DNA of 64,000 nucleotides. Source: Mediterranea sp. An20 (GTDB taxonomy: Bacteria > Bacteroidota > Bacteroidia > Bacteroidales > Bacteroidaceae). The position numbers were made by a program, and so were the translations under genes. The DNA lies in the NCBI RefSeq assembly GCF_002160055.1, contig NZ_NFJV01000015.1, positions 1 to 64,000 on the forward strand, given 5' to 3'. Shown one piece after another: positions 24,785 to 33,314 of the stretch; within the stretch, counting starts at the first letter, position 1, and every line of letters starts with the position of its first letter. A model generated the notes under the pieces. That model made no database searches and was not told the origin of the DNA. It was given only the letters and a program-made list of their open reading frames with translations.

Positions 24785-25900
24785 TTATCGTTTGACAAGT
24801 CCAATCTTGGCGTTAAGTTTGAAGTAATAAGTCCCATTCTCCCTTTCCAGAAAACCATATTTGTTTTTCTCCAACGGTCCTTTCTCAAAGCGGGAGTTCT
24901 GATAAAGAAAATCGGCCAGGACCTGCCGGCATGACTGATGGTAAGCCAAGACCTGTCCGTCGCCATCAACCAGAAGAATGCCCTCCACGGCCGAATCAAT
25001 GCCCCTGAACAGTTTGGCAGGACGCATTCCCAAGGCCAACGCCAGAAGGAATTGCTTCATCTTGTATTCATAAAAGCCATGTTTCTGAATCAGTTCATCC
25101 TTTATCTTCAACGGATTAATCTGCTTGATACGCTCTACTAACTCAGGAGTACGCGTTATGCCCTCAATATGCATGAGACGTACCATCTCGCACAACATAC
25201 GTGGAAAATGCAAGTCTATCATCAGCAAGTTACCCCGAAATACCCGATCGGCTACATCGCTATATTTAAGTATGCCCCCCAACCGCTCTATCATCAGCAT
25301 ACGCTCTGCCACCTCATTAGGTCCCTCGGGTAAGGCATTGATTTTATTAACGGTAGGAGAAGCAAACTTCACACCGGTCTGCTCCAGTTTCAGATTAGCC
25401 ATACGCCCTCCGTCCAACAAGGGGTTCATGGGGCTCAACCGGCATCGCACCACGAAACCAGATAATGGTGCATCAGGATGCCAGAAAGCAATGCGCAAAT
25501 CGGTACGGTCTTCAGTATAGGCTTCGAGGTCGTATATGCACACGGCATCCAAAAAGCTTTCGAGGGCATCAGGAACTGTTATCTTGTCGCCACTCTCGCG
25601 CAACAGACCAAGCAGAAGGTCTGCTGCAGCTCTGAAATCCGCACGGGGGAAACAGACTTCTCCTCCCGGTAGAGGCCGAAAAAAGCCGTCCTTATCTTTT
25701 TCACCCGACACCAGACGGATATCTGTATGCTCGATATAATAACGGCGTAGGCCGTCGTGTTCTTCTCTTTCAATCAATGCTATAGGCCAAGCAGTTCCTG
25801 GCTCAGCCTGGGCTGTGCCGAAGGTCGCTTCTCCCTGTGCCAACAAGCGGAAGAAAGCATACAGTTCTCCCGCTTCACGCTTGGTGGTTTGAAATGCCAT
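24785..25900 (-). CDS. HpaII-like restriction endonuclease family protein
   Basis: The 371-residue protein is similar in length and pattern to HpaII (recognises CCGG). The match comes from memory of the family: an N-terminal FQTTKREAGELYAFFRLLA block, a middle SPMNPLLDGGRMANLKLEQTG segment, and a C-terminal block INPLKIKDELIQKHGFYEYKMKQFLLALALGMRPAK followed by GFLERENGTYYFKLNAKIGLV. No cytosine methyltransferase lies next to it or in the window, so it is an orphan if active. It sits between yigZ-like (29-base gap) and nitroreductase genes, a housekeeping-like setting. Catalytic residues were not placed. Confidence 0.7.
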   Translation of the reverse strand: MAFQTTKREAGELYAFFRLLAQGEATFGTAQAEPGTAWPIALIEREEHDGLRRYYIEHTDIRLVSGEKDKDGFFRPLPGGEVCFPRADFRAAADLLLGLLRESGDKITVPDALESFLDAVCIYDLEAYTEDRTDLRIAFWHPDAPLSGFVVRCRLSPMNPLLDGGRMANLKLEQTGVKFASPTVNKINALPEGPNEVAERMLMIERLGGILKYSDVADRVFRGNLLMIDLHFPRMLCEMVRLMHIEGITRTPELVERIKQINPLKIKDELIQKHGFYEYKMKQFLLALALGMRPAKLFRGIDSAVEGILLVDGDGQVLAYHQSCRQVLADFLYQNSRFEKGPLEKNKYGFLERENGTYYFKLNAKIGLVKR

Positions 25901-25929
25901 AAGTTGTATAATAGTTGATAATGTTTAAT

Positions 25930-26529
25930 TTACTCGTCCATACGCAACGTTTCGACTTTTGCCAGCCGCTCCTTAAGACGGGGCATGCGTGAACGGCGAA
26001 TGCGCAGCGTCATGCGGCAATCGGTATCGTAACCCTGGTCAACGATCTCAGGTCCCTCTTCCTTGACTATACGCATGACATCATTCATAAATGGGTACTC
26101 AAAGAAGAATGTCACCTCCTCGTCCACTGTTTTCTCTATCACAGTAGCAGCTCCCAAAGCTTCGGCTGCTGCCATCCGATAGGCAACGATAAGTCCACTC
26201 GTACCCAGCTTGATTCCCCCAAAGTAACGCACTACGATAACCAATACATCTGTCAGCCCGTGGGAATTGATTTGTCCCAAAATAGGCTTACCTGCCGTGC
26301 CGCTGGGTTCACCGTTGTCGTTAGCGCGAAAATCCTTGCGCTCAGGCCCCAACATATAAGCATAACAGACATGACGGGCATCGTAATACTTTTTCTGGTA
26401 GGTCTCCAAGTATTCTTTCACCGCAGCCACGCTTTGTACGGGCAGGGCAATAGCTATGAACTTACTGCGCTTTTCGGTATAAATACCTTCAGCCGGAGCA
26501 GTGATGGTCTTATATGTATCTTCTGTCAT
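25930..26529 (-). CDS. YigZ/IMPACT-family protein
   Basis: The ATG at 26529 gives 199 residues starting MTEDTYKTI; a TTG at 26538 is less likely because it would overlap the promoter. The UPF0029/IMPACT domain is clear: YYDARHVCYAYMLGPE, NDNGEPSGTAGKPIL and VVRYFGGIKLGTSGLIVAYR, then a DUF1949-like C-terminal part. Bacterial members are RNA-related, possibly ribosome-associated; the precise role is open. It heads the minus-strand group with the HpaII-like and nitroreductase genes. Its promoter box ends six bases before the ATG, so the mRNA may be leaderless. Confidence 0.92.
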   Translation of the reverse strand: MTEDTYKTITAPAEGIYTEKRSKFIAIALPVQSVAAVKEYLETYQKKYYDARHVCYAYMLGPERKDFRANDNGEPSGTAGKPILGQINSHGLTDVLVIVVRYFGGIKLGTSGLIVAYRMAAAEALGAATVIEKTVDEEVTFFFEYPFMNDVMRIVKEEGPEIVDQGYDTDCRMTLRIRRSRMPRLKERLAKVETLRMDE

Positions 26530-26535
26530 GGGGGA

Positions 26536-26543
26536 CAAAGGTA
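26536..26543 (-). promoter_or_regulatory. -7 box (TACCTTTG) of the yigZ-like gene
   Basis: TACCTTTG on the minus strand ends only six bases before the ATG at 26529. If transcription starts about four bases after the box, the mRNA has at most a few leader bases. Confidence 0.6.
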
Positions 26544-26565
26544 CGATTATTTGGTGGTAAATGCT

Positions 26566-26573
26566 TACCTTTG
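26566..26573 (+). promoter_or_regulatory. -7 box (TACCTTTG) of the glycerate kinase gene
   Basis: TACCTTTG fits TAnnTTTG and lies 29 bases before the ATG at 26603. Its position after the in-frame ATG at 26561 argues that 26603 is the true start. It is divergent to the box at 26536. Confidence 0.65.
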
Positions 26574-26602
26574 CATCAAAATCATTTTACCAAACAAAAA
26601 AG

Positions 26603-27745
26603 ATGTCAACCAAAATTGTCCTTGCCATCGATTCACTCAAAGGATGCCTGACTTCTACAGAAGCAGGAATGGCTGCCGCACAAGGCGTACGGAAAGCATG
26701 TCCGACTTGTGAAACTATAGTATTTCCCGTGGCTGATGGCGGAGAAGGTCTGCTGGAGGCCCTGATAAATGCAACGAAAGGCACATGGGTACGACTACAA
26801 GCACACGGGCCTCTTATGGAAATGCGGAATACATGTTACGGACTGTCGGAAGACGGGAAGACTGCTTTTATAGAAATGGCCCGCATCAGCGGATTGCCTC
26901 TGGTACCCGAAGGACAACGATCCCCCTTGATTACCACTACGTATGGAACAGGCGAACTGATAAAGGACGCGCTCAAACGAGGATGCCGACGTATCCTTAT
27001 CGGACTGGGAGGAAGCGCTACCAACGATGCCGGCATGGGGCTGTTACAGGCTTTGGGATACCAGTTTACAGACAATAACGGACAAGAGGTTGGCTTGGGC
27101 GGACAGGCTTTGACAAGGGTGGAACACATTGATGCTGCACAGGTAATGCCCGAAGTAAAGGAAGCTTTGTTTACAGCAGCCTGCGATGTCAGGAATCCAT
27201 TTTACGGTCCGGAAGGAGCCGCCTGCATATTTGCCCCGCAAAAGGGAGCGGATCGGGAACAGGTGAGGACTTTAGACAAGGGACTCCGGCATTTTAGCAG
27301 AATCATCCGCAAATATACCGGTAAAGATGTCCAGCTGCTGCCTGGTTCCGGTGCGGCGGGAGGAATGGGCGGCGGACTTTATGCGTTGCTCCAGGCCGAC
27401 TTGCGTCCAGGCATTGAACTGATATTGGAAGCCACGGGATTTCTTTCAAAAATACAGGGAGCAGATTTTGTTATTACCGGTGAAGGAAAGTCCGACCGAC
27501 AGACCCTGATGGGGAAGGTTCCTGCCGGTGTTTTAAAGGTTGCCCGACAGATGAACATCCCTGTTGCTCTATTGGCAGGACAAGTAGAAGATGCCGGACT
27601 GTTATTGCAAGCTGGATTTAAGTGCGTGCACTGCATCAATCCACCCGGCACTCCCCTCCCGCTCGCCCTACATCCGGAATTTGCCCGCGCACAACTGGCA
27701 CGCACGGCCGAATGCCTTATCCGGCAGTATTTTCCTGCTTCCTGA
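26603..27745 (+). CDS. glycerate kinase (GarK/GlxK family)
   Basis: Glycerate 2-kinases of this family make 2-phosphoglycerate from D-glycerate. The ATG at 26603 gives 380 residues starting MSTKIVLAIDSLKGCLTSTEAG, the conserved substrate-phosphate region. Other markers are VADGGEGLLEAL, GTGELIKDALKRG-x-GLGGSATNDAGMG (about 120-150), PGSGAAGGMGGGL and FVITGEGKSDRQTLMGKVPAGV. Length is normal. The last 29 bases overlap the convergent AraC gene at 27717. No other glycerate-pathway gene is adjacent. Confidence 0.93.
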   Translation: MSTKIVLAIDSLKGCLTSTEAGMAAAQGVRKACPTCETIVFPVADGGEGLLEALINATKGTWVRLQAHGPLMEMRNTCYGLSEDGKTAFIEMARISGLPLVPEGQRSPLITTTYGTGELIKDALKRGCRRILIGLGGSATNDAGMGLLQALGYQFTDNNGQEVGLGGQALTRVEHIDAAQVMPEVKEALFTAACDVRNPFYGPEGAACIFAPQKGADREQVRTLDKGLRHFSRIIRKYTGKDVQLLPGSGAAGGMGGGLYALLQADLRPGIELILEATGFLSKIQGADFVITGEGKSDRQTLMGKVPAGVLKVARQMNIPVALLAGQVEDAGLLLQAGFKCVHCINPPGTPLPLALHPEFARAQLARTAECLIRQYFPAS

Positions 27746-28631
27746 ATTCAGAAGGAGACATTCCGCATTGCCTCTTGAAAAATTTCCCGAAGGCCGACTG
27801 GTCGGCAAATCCCAACATTTCAGCTACTTCTTGTACCGAAAAAGCCTGATTGTTCAAACAGACCTTAGCCTCGTTGACGAGCAACTCGTTCAGGATAATG
27901 CCGGCTGTTTTGCCGAACAGACGCTTTAAGGCTGCAGAAAGTGTATCGGGCGACACACCGGTCTGCGCGGCATACCATCCTACCTCATGATGTTCGCGGC
28001 AATGAGTATGGGCCAGATAGAGAAAATGCGACACAATATCGTTCCAGTGGACTTTACCCTCAGTACGGACTGTCTGGTGGTGGTGAAAAAAAACATTCCA
28101 CAATTCATACTGCCACGCACAGGCCATTGTTTGCAGAAGTTCGCGGGTAAAGACATTGCTTTCTTCACGCAGAGTACCAAATATGACATCTTCCAACTGT
28201 TGCAGGCGTATCGCTTCATTTTCTTTCAATGAAGTAAAAGGAGATTGGGAAAAGTACATCATGCCATCGGTCACTTTAGTACGTATCGACTGGGTTGCTT
28301 CGATGAAGAATTCCTGCTCTGCCACAATAATACAGGCACGATAGCGTCCGGCCAGCGTTACATCCGACCACGCAAACCTGGACAGAAAGTCTACATACAC
28401 CGGAGCATCAAACCCTAAGCGGTCGGCATTGACTGTCAAGCGAAGTTCACCTTCGTACACTTGTAGAAACACATGCCACCGGTCTGGCAACCAGTTCTCC
28501 TTCAAACGGAAGTCCGTTCCTGCCAGCCGTACCATCAGCAAGCTGTTGCCATAAGTAGCCATTTCCATTTTTCCGTTCACAGACAGCCCGGAACGTATCC
28601 AGGCAGAGATTTTATCTTCAAATTGGTCCAT
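27717..28631 (-). CDS. AraC-family transcriptional regulator
   Basis: The ATG at 28631 gives 304 residues starting MDQFEDKISAWI; upstream in-frame Met codons would reach into the divergent promoter region. The N-terminal 200 residues are a cupin-type sensor, and the C-terminus has the AraC helix-turn-helix pair (VGWYAAQTGVSPDTLSAALKRLFGKTAGIIL and FSVQEVAEMLGFADQSAFGKFFKRQCGMSPSEFR). It is divergent to the efflux operon at 28829 and is a good candidate regulator of it. Its 3' end overlaps the glycerate kinase gene by 29 bases. Confidence 0.9.
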   Translation of the reverse strand: MDQFEDKISAWIRSGLSVNGKMEMATYGNSLLMVRLAGTDFRLKENWLPDRWHVFLQVYEGELRLTVNADRLGFDAPVYVDFLSRFAWSDVTLAGRYRACIIVAEQEFFIEATQSIRTKVTDGMMYFSQSPFTSLKENEAIRLQQLEDVIFGTLREESNVFTRELLQTMACAWQYELWNVFFHHHQTVRTEGKVHWNDIVSHFLYLAHTHCREHHEVGWYAAQTGVSPDTLSAALKRLFGKTAGIILNELLVNEAKVCLNNQAFSVQEVAEMLGFADQSAFGKFFKRQCGMSPSEFRKQENTAG

Positions 28632-28760
28632 ATTACTGAGTATATACAAGTGAATCACGGCGTAAATGTAGCGGAAAGACAGCGTGTGCAAAAGTCTTTT
28701 CCATCTTCTTAGCACTCTTAAAGCAAAAAAAAGGTAACGCCCGATTCAATACCAATCACA

Positions 28761-28784
28761 GCGGGATTCAGACGAGAATCCCGC
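28761..28784. promoter_or_regulatory. inverted-repeat operator candidate
   Basis: GCGGGATTC (28761-28769) and GAATCCCGC (28776-28784) are a perfect 9-base inverted repeat with a six-base spacer. It lies just upstream of the efflux -7 box at 28798 and covers the region where a -33 element would be, a good place for a regulator. Confidence 0.6.
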
Positions 28785-28797
28785 GCCTGTTGCCCCG

Positions 28798-28805
28798 TAA
28801 CTTTG
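28798..28805 (+). promoter_or_regulatory. -7 box (TAACTTTG) of the RND efflux operon
   Basis: TAACTTTG fits TAnnTTTG and lies 23 bases before the ATG at 28829. It rules out the TTG at 28790 as the start. Confidence 0.65.
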
Positions 28806-28828
28806 CCCCCGATTTCAATAAATACGTT

Positions 28829-29938
28829 ATGACAAGGATGAAAAGACTGTTTGGACGGACTACCGTCTGTGGCCTGTGCCTCGCGTGTCTGGCCGCATGC
28901 AAGGATGCCCCGCAACAGAATGGCGGAGCACAGTACAAGACATTGACACTCAGCCCTGCTGACCGCACGCTGACGCGTGAATACACCGCTGTGGTCGAAG
29001 GTAGGCAAAGTGTGGAGATTCGCCCTCAGGTGAGCGGCACCATCACCGAAGTGTGCATAGACGAAGGTGCGAAAGTGAGCAAGGGACAGCCGTTGTTCAT
29101 CATCGACCAAGTGCCCTACCAGGCGGCGTTGGAAACCGCCATAGCCAATGTAAAGAGTGCCGAGGCGGCTGTGGCCACCGCCCGTATGACAGCAGACAGC
29201 AAGCAGACGCTTTTCGACAATAAAGTAGTGTCTGCCTTCGACCTGCAAACAGCCAAGAACTCGTTGTTGGAGGCTGAGGCGGCATTGGCTCAGGCCAAGG
29301 CGCAGGAGACGAGTGCCAGAAACGACCTGTCGTACACCGTAGTGAAGAGCCCCGTGGACGGTGTGGCGAGCATGATTCCTTACCGCGTGGGGGCGTTGGT
29401 TGATGCCAGCATCTCGACTCCGCTGACCACCGTCTCCGATGACGAGGAGATGTACGTCTACTTCTCTTTGACCGAAAGCCAGGTGCTGAGCCTCATCCGC
29501 GAGCATGGCACGCTGGACAAGACACTGGCGCAGATGCCTGAAGTATCGCTGCGCCTGAGCGACGGACAATTGTATGACCACACGGGACACATTGATGCCA
29601 TTAGCGGTACCATCAGCAGCGGCACGGGCGCAGTAAGCCTGAGGGCAACCTTCCCCAACCCGGAAAGGATGTTGCGCAACGGTAGCAGTGCCACACTCAT
29701 CTTCCCCTACCAGCGGGACAGCGTGCTGGTCGTTCCGCAGGAAGCTACTTATGAAATTCAAGACAAGGTATTCGTCTACAAGGTTGTGGATGGAAAGGCA
29801 GCCTCATCGCAAGTCACTGTTTTCCCCGTGAACGACGGTAAGGAGTACATCGTGGAGAGCGGACTGAAAACAGGCGATGTCATTGTGGCCGAAGGTGCCG
29901 GCTTGCTGCAAGAAGGGACATTGATTAATGAAAAATAA
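28829..29938 (+). CDS. RND efflux periplasmic adaptor (membrane fusion protein)
   Basis: The ATG at 28829 gives 369 residues. The N-terminus MKRLFGRTTVCGLCLACLAAC is a lipoprotein signal, with the lipidated Cys followed by KDAP. The adaptor has the barrel-sandwich/lipoyl half-motif VEGRQSVEIRPQVSGTITEVCIDEGAKVSKGQPLFIID, an alpha-helical hairpin rich in Ala (SAEAAVATAR to ARNDLSYT), and the second lipoyl half TVVKSPVDGVASMIPYRVGALVDAS. It links the permease and the outer-membrane channel. A 20-base gap separates it from the permease gene. Confidence 0.95.
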   Translation: MTRMKRLFGRTTVCGLCLACLAACKDAPQQNGGAQYKTLTLSPADRTLTREYTAVVEGRQSVEIRPQVSGTITEVCIDEGAKVSKGQPLFIIDQVPYQAALETAIANVKSAEAAVATARMTADSKQTLFDNKVVSAFDLQTAKNSLLEAEAALAQAKAQETSARNDLSYTVVKSPVDGVASMIPYRVGALVDASISTPLTTVSDDEEMYVYFSLTESQVLSLIREHGTLDKTLAQMPEVSLRLSDGQLYDHTGHIDAISGTISSGTGAVSLRATFPNPERMLRNGSSATLIFPYQRDSVLVVPQEATYEIQDKVFVYKVVDGKAASSQVTVFPVNDGKEYIVESGLKTGDVIVAEGAGLLQEGTLINEK

Positions 29939-29958
29939 AGAACTAAGAATAGAAAATC

Positions 29959-32900
29959 ATGAAACTGAAACTCTTTATAGACCGCCCCATCCTGGCCTGC
30001 GTCGTATCGGTGCTGATACTGCTGGTGGGGCTTATCGGTCTGGTCAATCTGCCGATGGAACAATATCCGGACATTGCGCCTCCCACGGTCATGGTGTCTG
30101 CCACCTACACAGGTGCCAATGCTGAAACCGTACAGAAATCCGTTGTTGTCCCCCTCGAGGAGGCTATCAACGGCGTGGAGGACATGCTATACATGACCTC
30201 CACTTCCACCAATACCGGTTCGGGCAGCATTACTGTCTATTTCAAACAAGGAACCGACCCGGACATGGCCACCATCAACACCAAGAACCGCGTTAGCGAG
30301 GCTGAGGGTCTGCTTCCCGCAGAGGTGACTAAAATCGGCGTGACGGTGGAGAAGCGGCAAAGCTCCATGTTGAAAATCATCGCCCTCTACAGCCCGGACG
30401 ATTCGTATGACCAGACGTTCATCAACAACTATTTCAAGATAAACATCGAGCCACGCCTTTCGCGCGTCAGCGGTGTAGGGAATGTCAACGTGATGGGCGA
30501 CGACTACGCCATGCGCATCTGGCTCGACCCGCAGCGGATGGCACAATACGGACTGGTGCCCGCCGACGTGACTGCCGTGCTGGACGAGCAGAACATAGAG
30601 GCCGCCACGGGCACACTGGGAGAGGACTCGGAGAACACCTTCCAATATACCCTGAAGTACCGGGGCCGCTATGAGACTGCCGAAGAATTTGGCAATATCG
30701 TTGTCAAGTCGCTGGACAACGGAGAGATCTTACGTTTAGGCGACATCGCCCGCATAGAGCTGGGCACGCAGAGCTACTCGCACAGCAGCGAAGTGGACGG
30801 CCACCCCAGCGCCACGGCCATGATAGCGCAGACGGCCGGCTCGAACGCCAACGAAATCATTCAGGAGATAGACAAGCTGATGGAGGAGGTACGCGCGGAG
30901 TTGCCCAAAGGTCTGGAACTGGTGGACGTGATGAGCGTCAAGGAGTTTCTGGACGCTTCCATCCACGAGGTGGTGAAGACACTGGTCGAGGCCATCATCC
31001 TGGTTATCCTGGTGGTATATGTCTTCCTGCAAAGTGTGCGCTCCACGGTCATTCCCGCCATCTCGGTCATTGTGTCGTTGGTGGGTACGTTCGCCTTCCT
31101 CTATATAGCGGGTTTCTCCCTTAATCTTTTAACCTTATTTGCCTTAGTATTAGTAATTGGTACGGTGGTGGACGATGCCATCGTGGTGGTAGAAGCCGTA
31201 CAGGCGCAGTTCGACGAAGGCGTGCGTTCACCCTATCAGGCTACCAGCCGGGCCATGGACGGCATTGCGTCGGCCATCGTCACCACCTCGCTGGTATTCA
31301 TGGCGGTATTCATCCCCACGTCGTTCATGGGCGGCACGAGCGGCACGTTCTACATGCAGTTCGGCCTGACGATGGCCGTGGCCGTGGGACTATCGGCCCT
31401 CAATGCCCTGACCACCTGTCCCGCCCTGTGCGCTCTCTTGATGACACCGCACACCGATGCCACCACGGGGCAGAAGCTGAGTTTCTCCTCGCGCTTCCAC
31501 CGGGCGTTTGAGGCTTCGTTCCAGCGGATTGTGCTGCGCTACAAGGGCGGGGTCAAGTGGTTCTTCCGCCGCAAGTGGCTCGTGGGCGTGGGTATCGGGG
31601 CCACAGTCGTGTTGTTGGTCGTGCTGATGCGCACCACCAAGACCGGCCTCGTGCCCGATGAGGACATGGGCAGCATCTTCGTCAACGTCACCACCCCGCC
31701 GGGCAGCAGCCTGAACCAGACCATCCGCGCGATGGAGGAGATTGAAGCCTGCATCAAAGACATCCCGCAGATTGAGCGATACTCCAACGTATCAGGCTAC
31801 AGTATGCTCGGTGGACAGGCGCCTAGTGGCGGCATGCTCATCATCAAGCTGAAGAACTGGAGCGAACGCACCAGTGACGAAGATTACATCAGTGCGGTCA
31901 TCAGCGAGATATACCGCCGCACAGCCAACGTGCACAGCGCCAAGCTCTTCGCCTTCGCCCAGCCCACTATCATGGGCTACGGCACGGGCAGTGGCGTCGA
32001 ACTGTACGTGCAGGACCGCGCCGGTGGCGACATCGACGAACTGAAGGAACATGCCGACCGCTTCATTGCCGCCCTCAACGCCCGCCCCGAAGTGCAGACG
32101 GCCTACACGACTTTCGACACCCGCTTCCCGCAATACCTTGTCGAGGTGGATGCTGCACGGTGCAAGCGCATGGGTGTCTCGCCCAGCGACGTTCTCAGCG
32201 TGATGTCTGGCTACATCGGCGGCAACTACGTGTCCAACCTCAACCGCTTCTCCAAGCTCTATCGCGTCTACATACAGGCCGACAAGGATTTCCGTTTGGA
32301 CAAGGACGCGCTGAACAACATGTTTGTCCGCACCGAAGACGGCGACATGGCTCCCATCGGACAGTTTCTTACCCTGACCAAAGCTTACGGGCCGGAGACG
32401 CTGACACGCTTCAACCTCTACAGCAGCATCCAGGTGAACGCCATGATGAACGACGGATACTCGTCGGGCGACGTCATCAACGCCGTGGCCGAAGTGGCCA
32501 AGGAAACCCTGCCCGTGGGCTATGGCTACGAGTTTGGCGGCATCACCCGCGAGGAGGCGGGCAGCGGGTCGAACACGGTCATCGTCTTCGCCATCTGCAT
32601 CGTCTTCATTTACCTCATCTTGTGTGCGCTCTATGAAAGCCTCTTCGTACCCTTGGCCGTGATGCTCAGCGTGCCCTTCGGTCTGGTGGGTAGCTTCGCA
32701 CTGAGCAATCTGTACGGGCTGGAGAACAACATCTACATGCAGACGGGACTCATCATGCTCATCGGTCTGCTGGCCAAGACAGCCATCCTCATCACAGAAT
32801 ACGCCGCCACCCGCCGCCGTCAAGGCATGACGCTGGCTCAGGCTGCCGTGTCGGCTGCCGCTATCCGTCTGCGTCCTATCCTCATGACGGTGCTCTGTAT

Positions 32901-33090
32901 GGTTATCGGCATGCTACCCCTGGTCTTCGCCAGCGGCGCAGGAGCCAATGGCAACATCTCGCTCGGCACCGGTGTGGTGGGTGGACTGCTGGTGGGTACA
33001 CTGGCGCTGCTCTTTGTAGTACCCGTCTTATTCATTGTCTTCCAGGCCATGCAGGAACGACTGATGCCCGAACGGAAACATGATGAATAA
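29959..33090 (+). CDS. RND multidrug efflux permease (HAE1/AcrB type)
   Basis: This 1043-residue inner-membrane pump is of the usual AcrB/MexB length with 12 membrane segments and two large periplasmic loops. It begins MKLKLFIDRPILACVVSVLILLVGLIGLVNLPMEQYPDIAPPTV, and carries GTVVDDAIVVVEAV in TM4, where the proton-relay aspartates sit, and the ATAIL-type segment LLAKTAILITEYAATRRRQGM. It uses proton flow to expel hydrophobic drugs, bile salts or similar. It is the middle gene of the adaptor/permease/channel operon. Confidence 0.96.
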   Translation: MKLKLFIDRPILACVVSVLILLVGLIGLVNLPMEQYPDIAPPTVMVSATYTGANAETVQKSVVVPLEEAINGVEDMLYMTSTSTNTGSGSITVYFKQGTDPDMATINTKNRVSEAEGLLPAEVTKIGVTVEKRQSSMLKIIALYSPDDSYDQTFINNYFKINIEPRLSRVSGVGNVNVMGDDYAMRIWLDPQRMAQYGLVPADVTAVLDEQNIEAATGTLGEDSENTFQYTLKYRGRYETAEEFGNIVVKSLDNGEILRLGDIARIELGTQSYSHSSEVDGHPSATAMIAQTAGSNANEIIQEIDKLMEEVRAELPKGLELVDVMSVKEFLDASIHEVVKTLVEAIILVILVVYVFLQSVRSTVIPAISVIVSLVGTFAFLYIAGFSLNLLTLFALVLVIGTVVDDAIVVVEAVQAQFDEGVRSPYQATSRAMDGIASAIVTTSLVFMAVFIPTSFMGGTSGTFYMQFGLTMAVAVGLSALNALTTCPALCALLMTPHTDATTGQKLSFSSRFHRAFEASFQRIVLRYKGGVKWFFRRKWLVGVGIGATVVLLVVLMRTTKTGLVPDEDMGSIFVNVTTPPGSSLNQTIRAMEEIEACIKDIPQIERYSNVSGYSMLGGQAPSGGMLIIKLKNWSERTSDEDYISAVISEIYRRTANVHSAKLFAFAQPTIMGYGTGSGVELYVQDRAGGDIDELKEHADRFIAALNARPEVQTAYTTFDTRFPQYLVEVDAARCKRMGVSPSDVLSVMSGYIGGNYVSNLNRFSKLYRVYIQADKDFRLDKDALNNMFVRTEDGDMAPIGQFLTLTKAYGPETLTRFNLYSSIQVNAMMNDGYSSGDVINAVAEVAKETLPVGYGYEFGGITREEAGSGSNTVIVFAICIVFIYLILCALYESLFVPLAVMLSVPFGLVGSFALSNLYGLENNIYMQTGLIMLIGLLAKTAILITEYAATRRRQGMTLAQAAVSAAAIRLRPILMTVLCMVIGMLPLVFASGAGANGNISLGTGVVGGLLVGTLALLFVVPVLFIVFQAMQERLMPERKHDE

Positions 33091-33159
33091 TCCTAATTGG
33101 AAGTAAAAAACAGATGTTGAAAGTAAGCTTATGCTATAACTGTTATTTCACAGTACGGC

Positions 33160-33262
33160 TGTAGAGATGTAACACAGCTAATGTTACGCCGTAACATACC
33201 TATTGTTACAGTGTAACAGGCCTATTGTTACACTGTAACATCGCAGCTATTACATCGCACAG
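33160..33262 (+). repeat. palindrome array with 22-bp period, within the efflux operon
   Basis: Three 15-base palindromes of the form TGTTACnnnGTAACA start at 33182, 33204 and 33226, exactly 22 bases apart (central bases GCC, AGT, ACT). Degenerate flanking units in register lie at 33160 (TGTAGAGATGTAACA) and 33248 (TATTACATCGC). The linker CCTAT or ACCTAT is also repeated. The array fills the 224-base gap between permease and channel genes; it could bind a regulator on one face of the helix or form RNA hairpins. Confidence 0.85.
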
Positions 33263-33314
33263 ATTAGTTCCAATGATTTACTTAAGTTTATTAGTTTGTA
33301 AGTTCTTTACTGAT

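Noticed and set aside
31792..32823. 343-codon open frame opposite the RND permease
   Set aside because: His/Gly/Asp/Val-rich antisense shadow of a well-supported gene.
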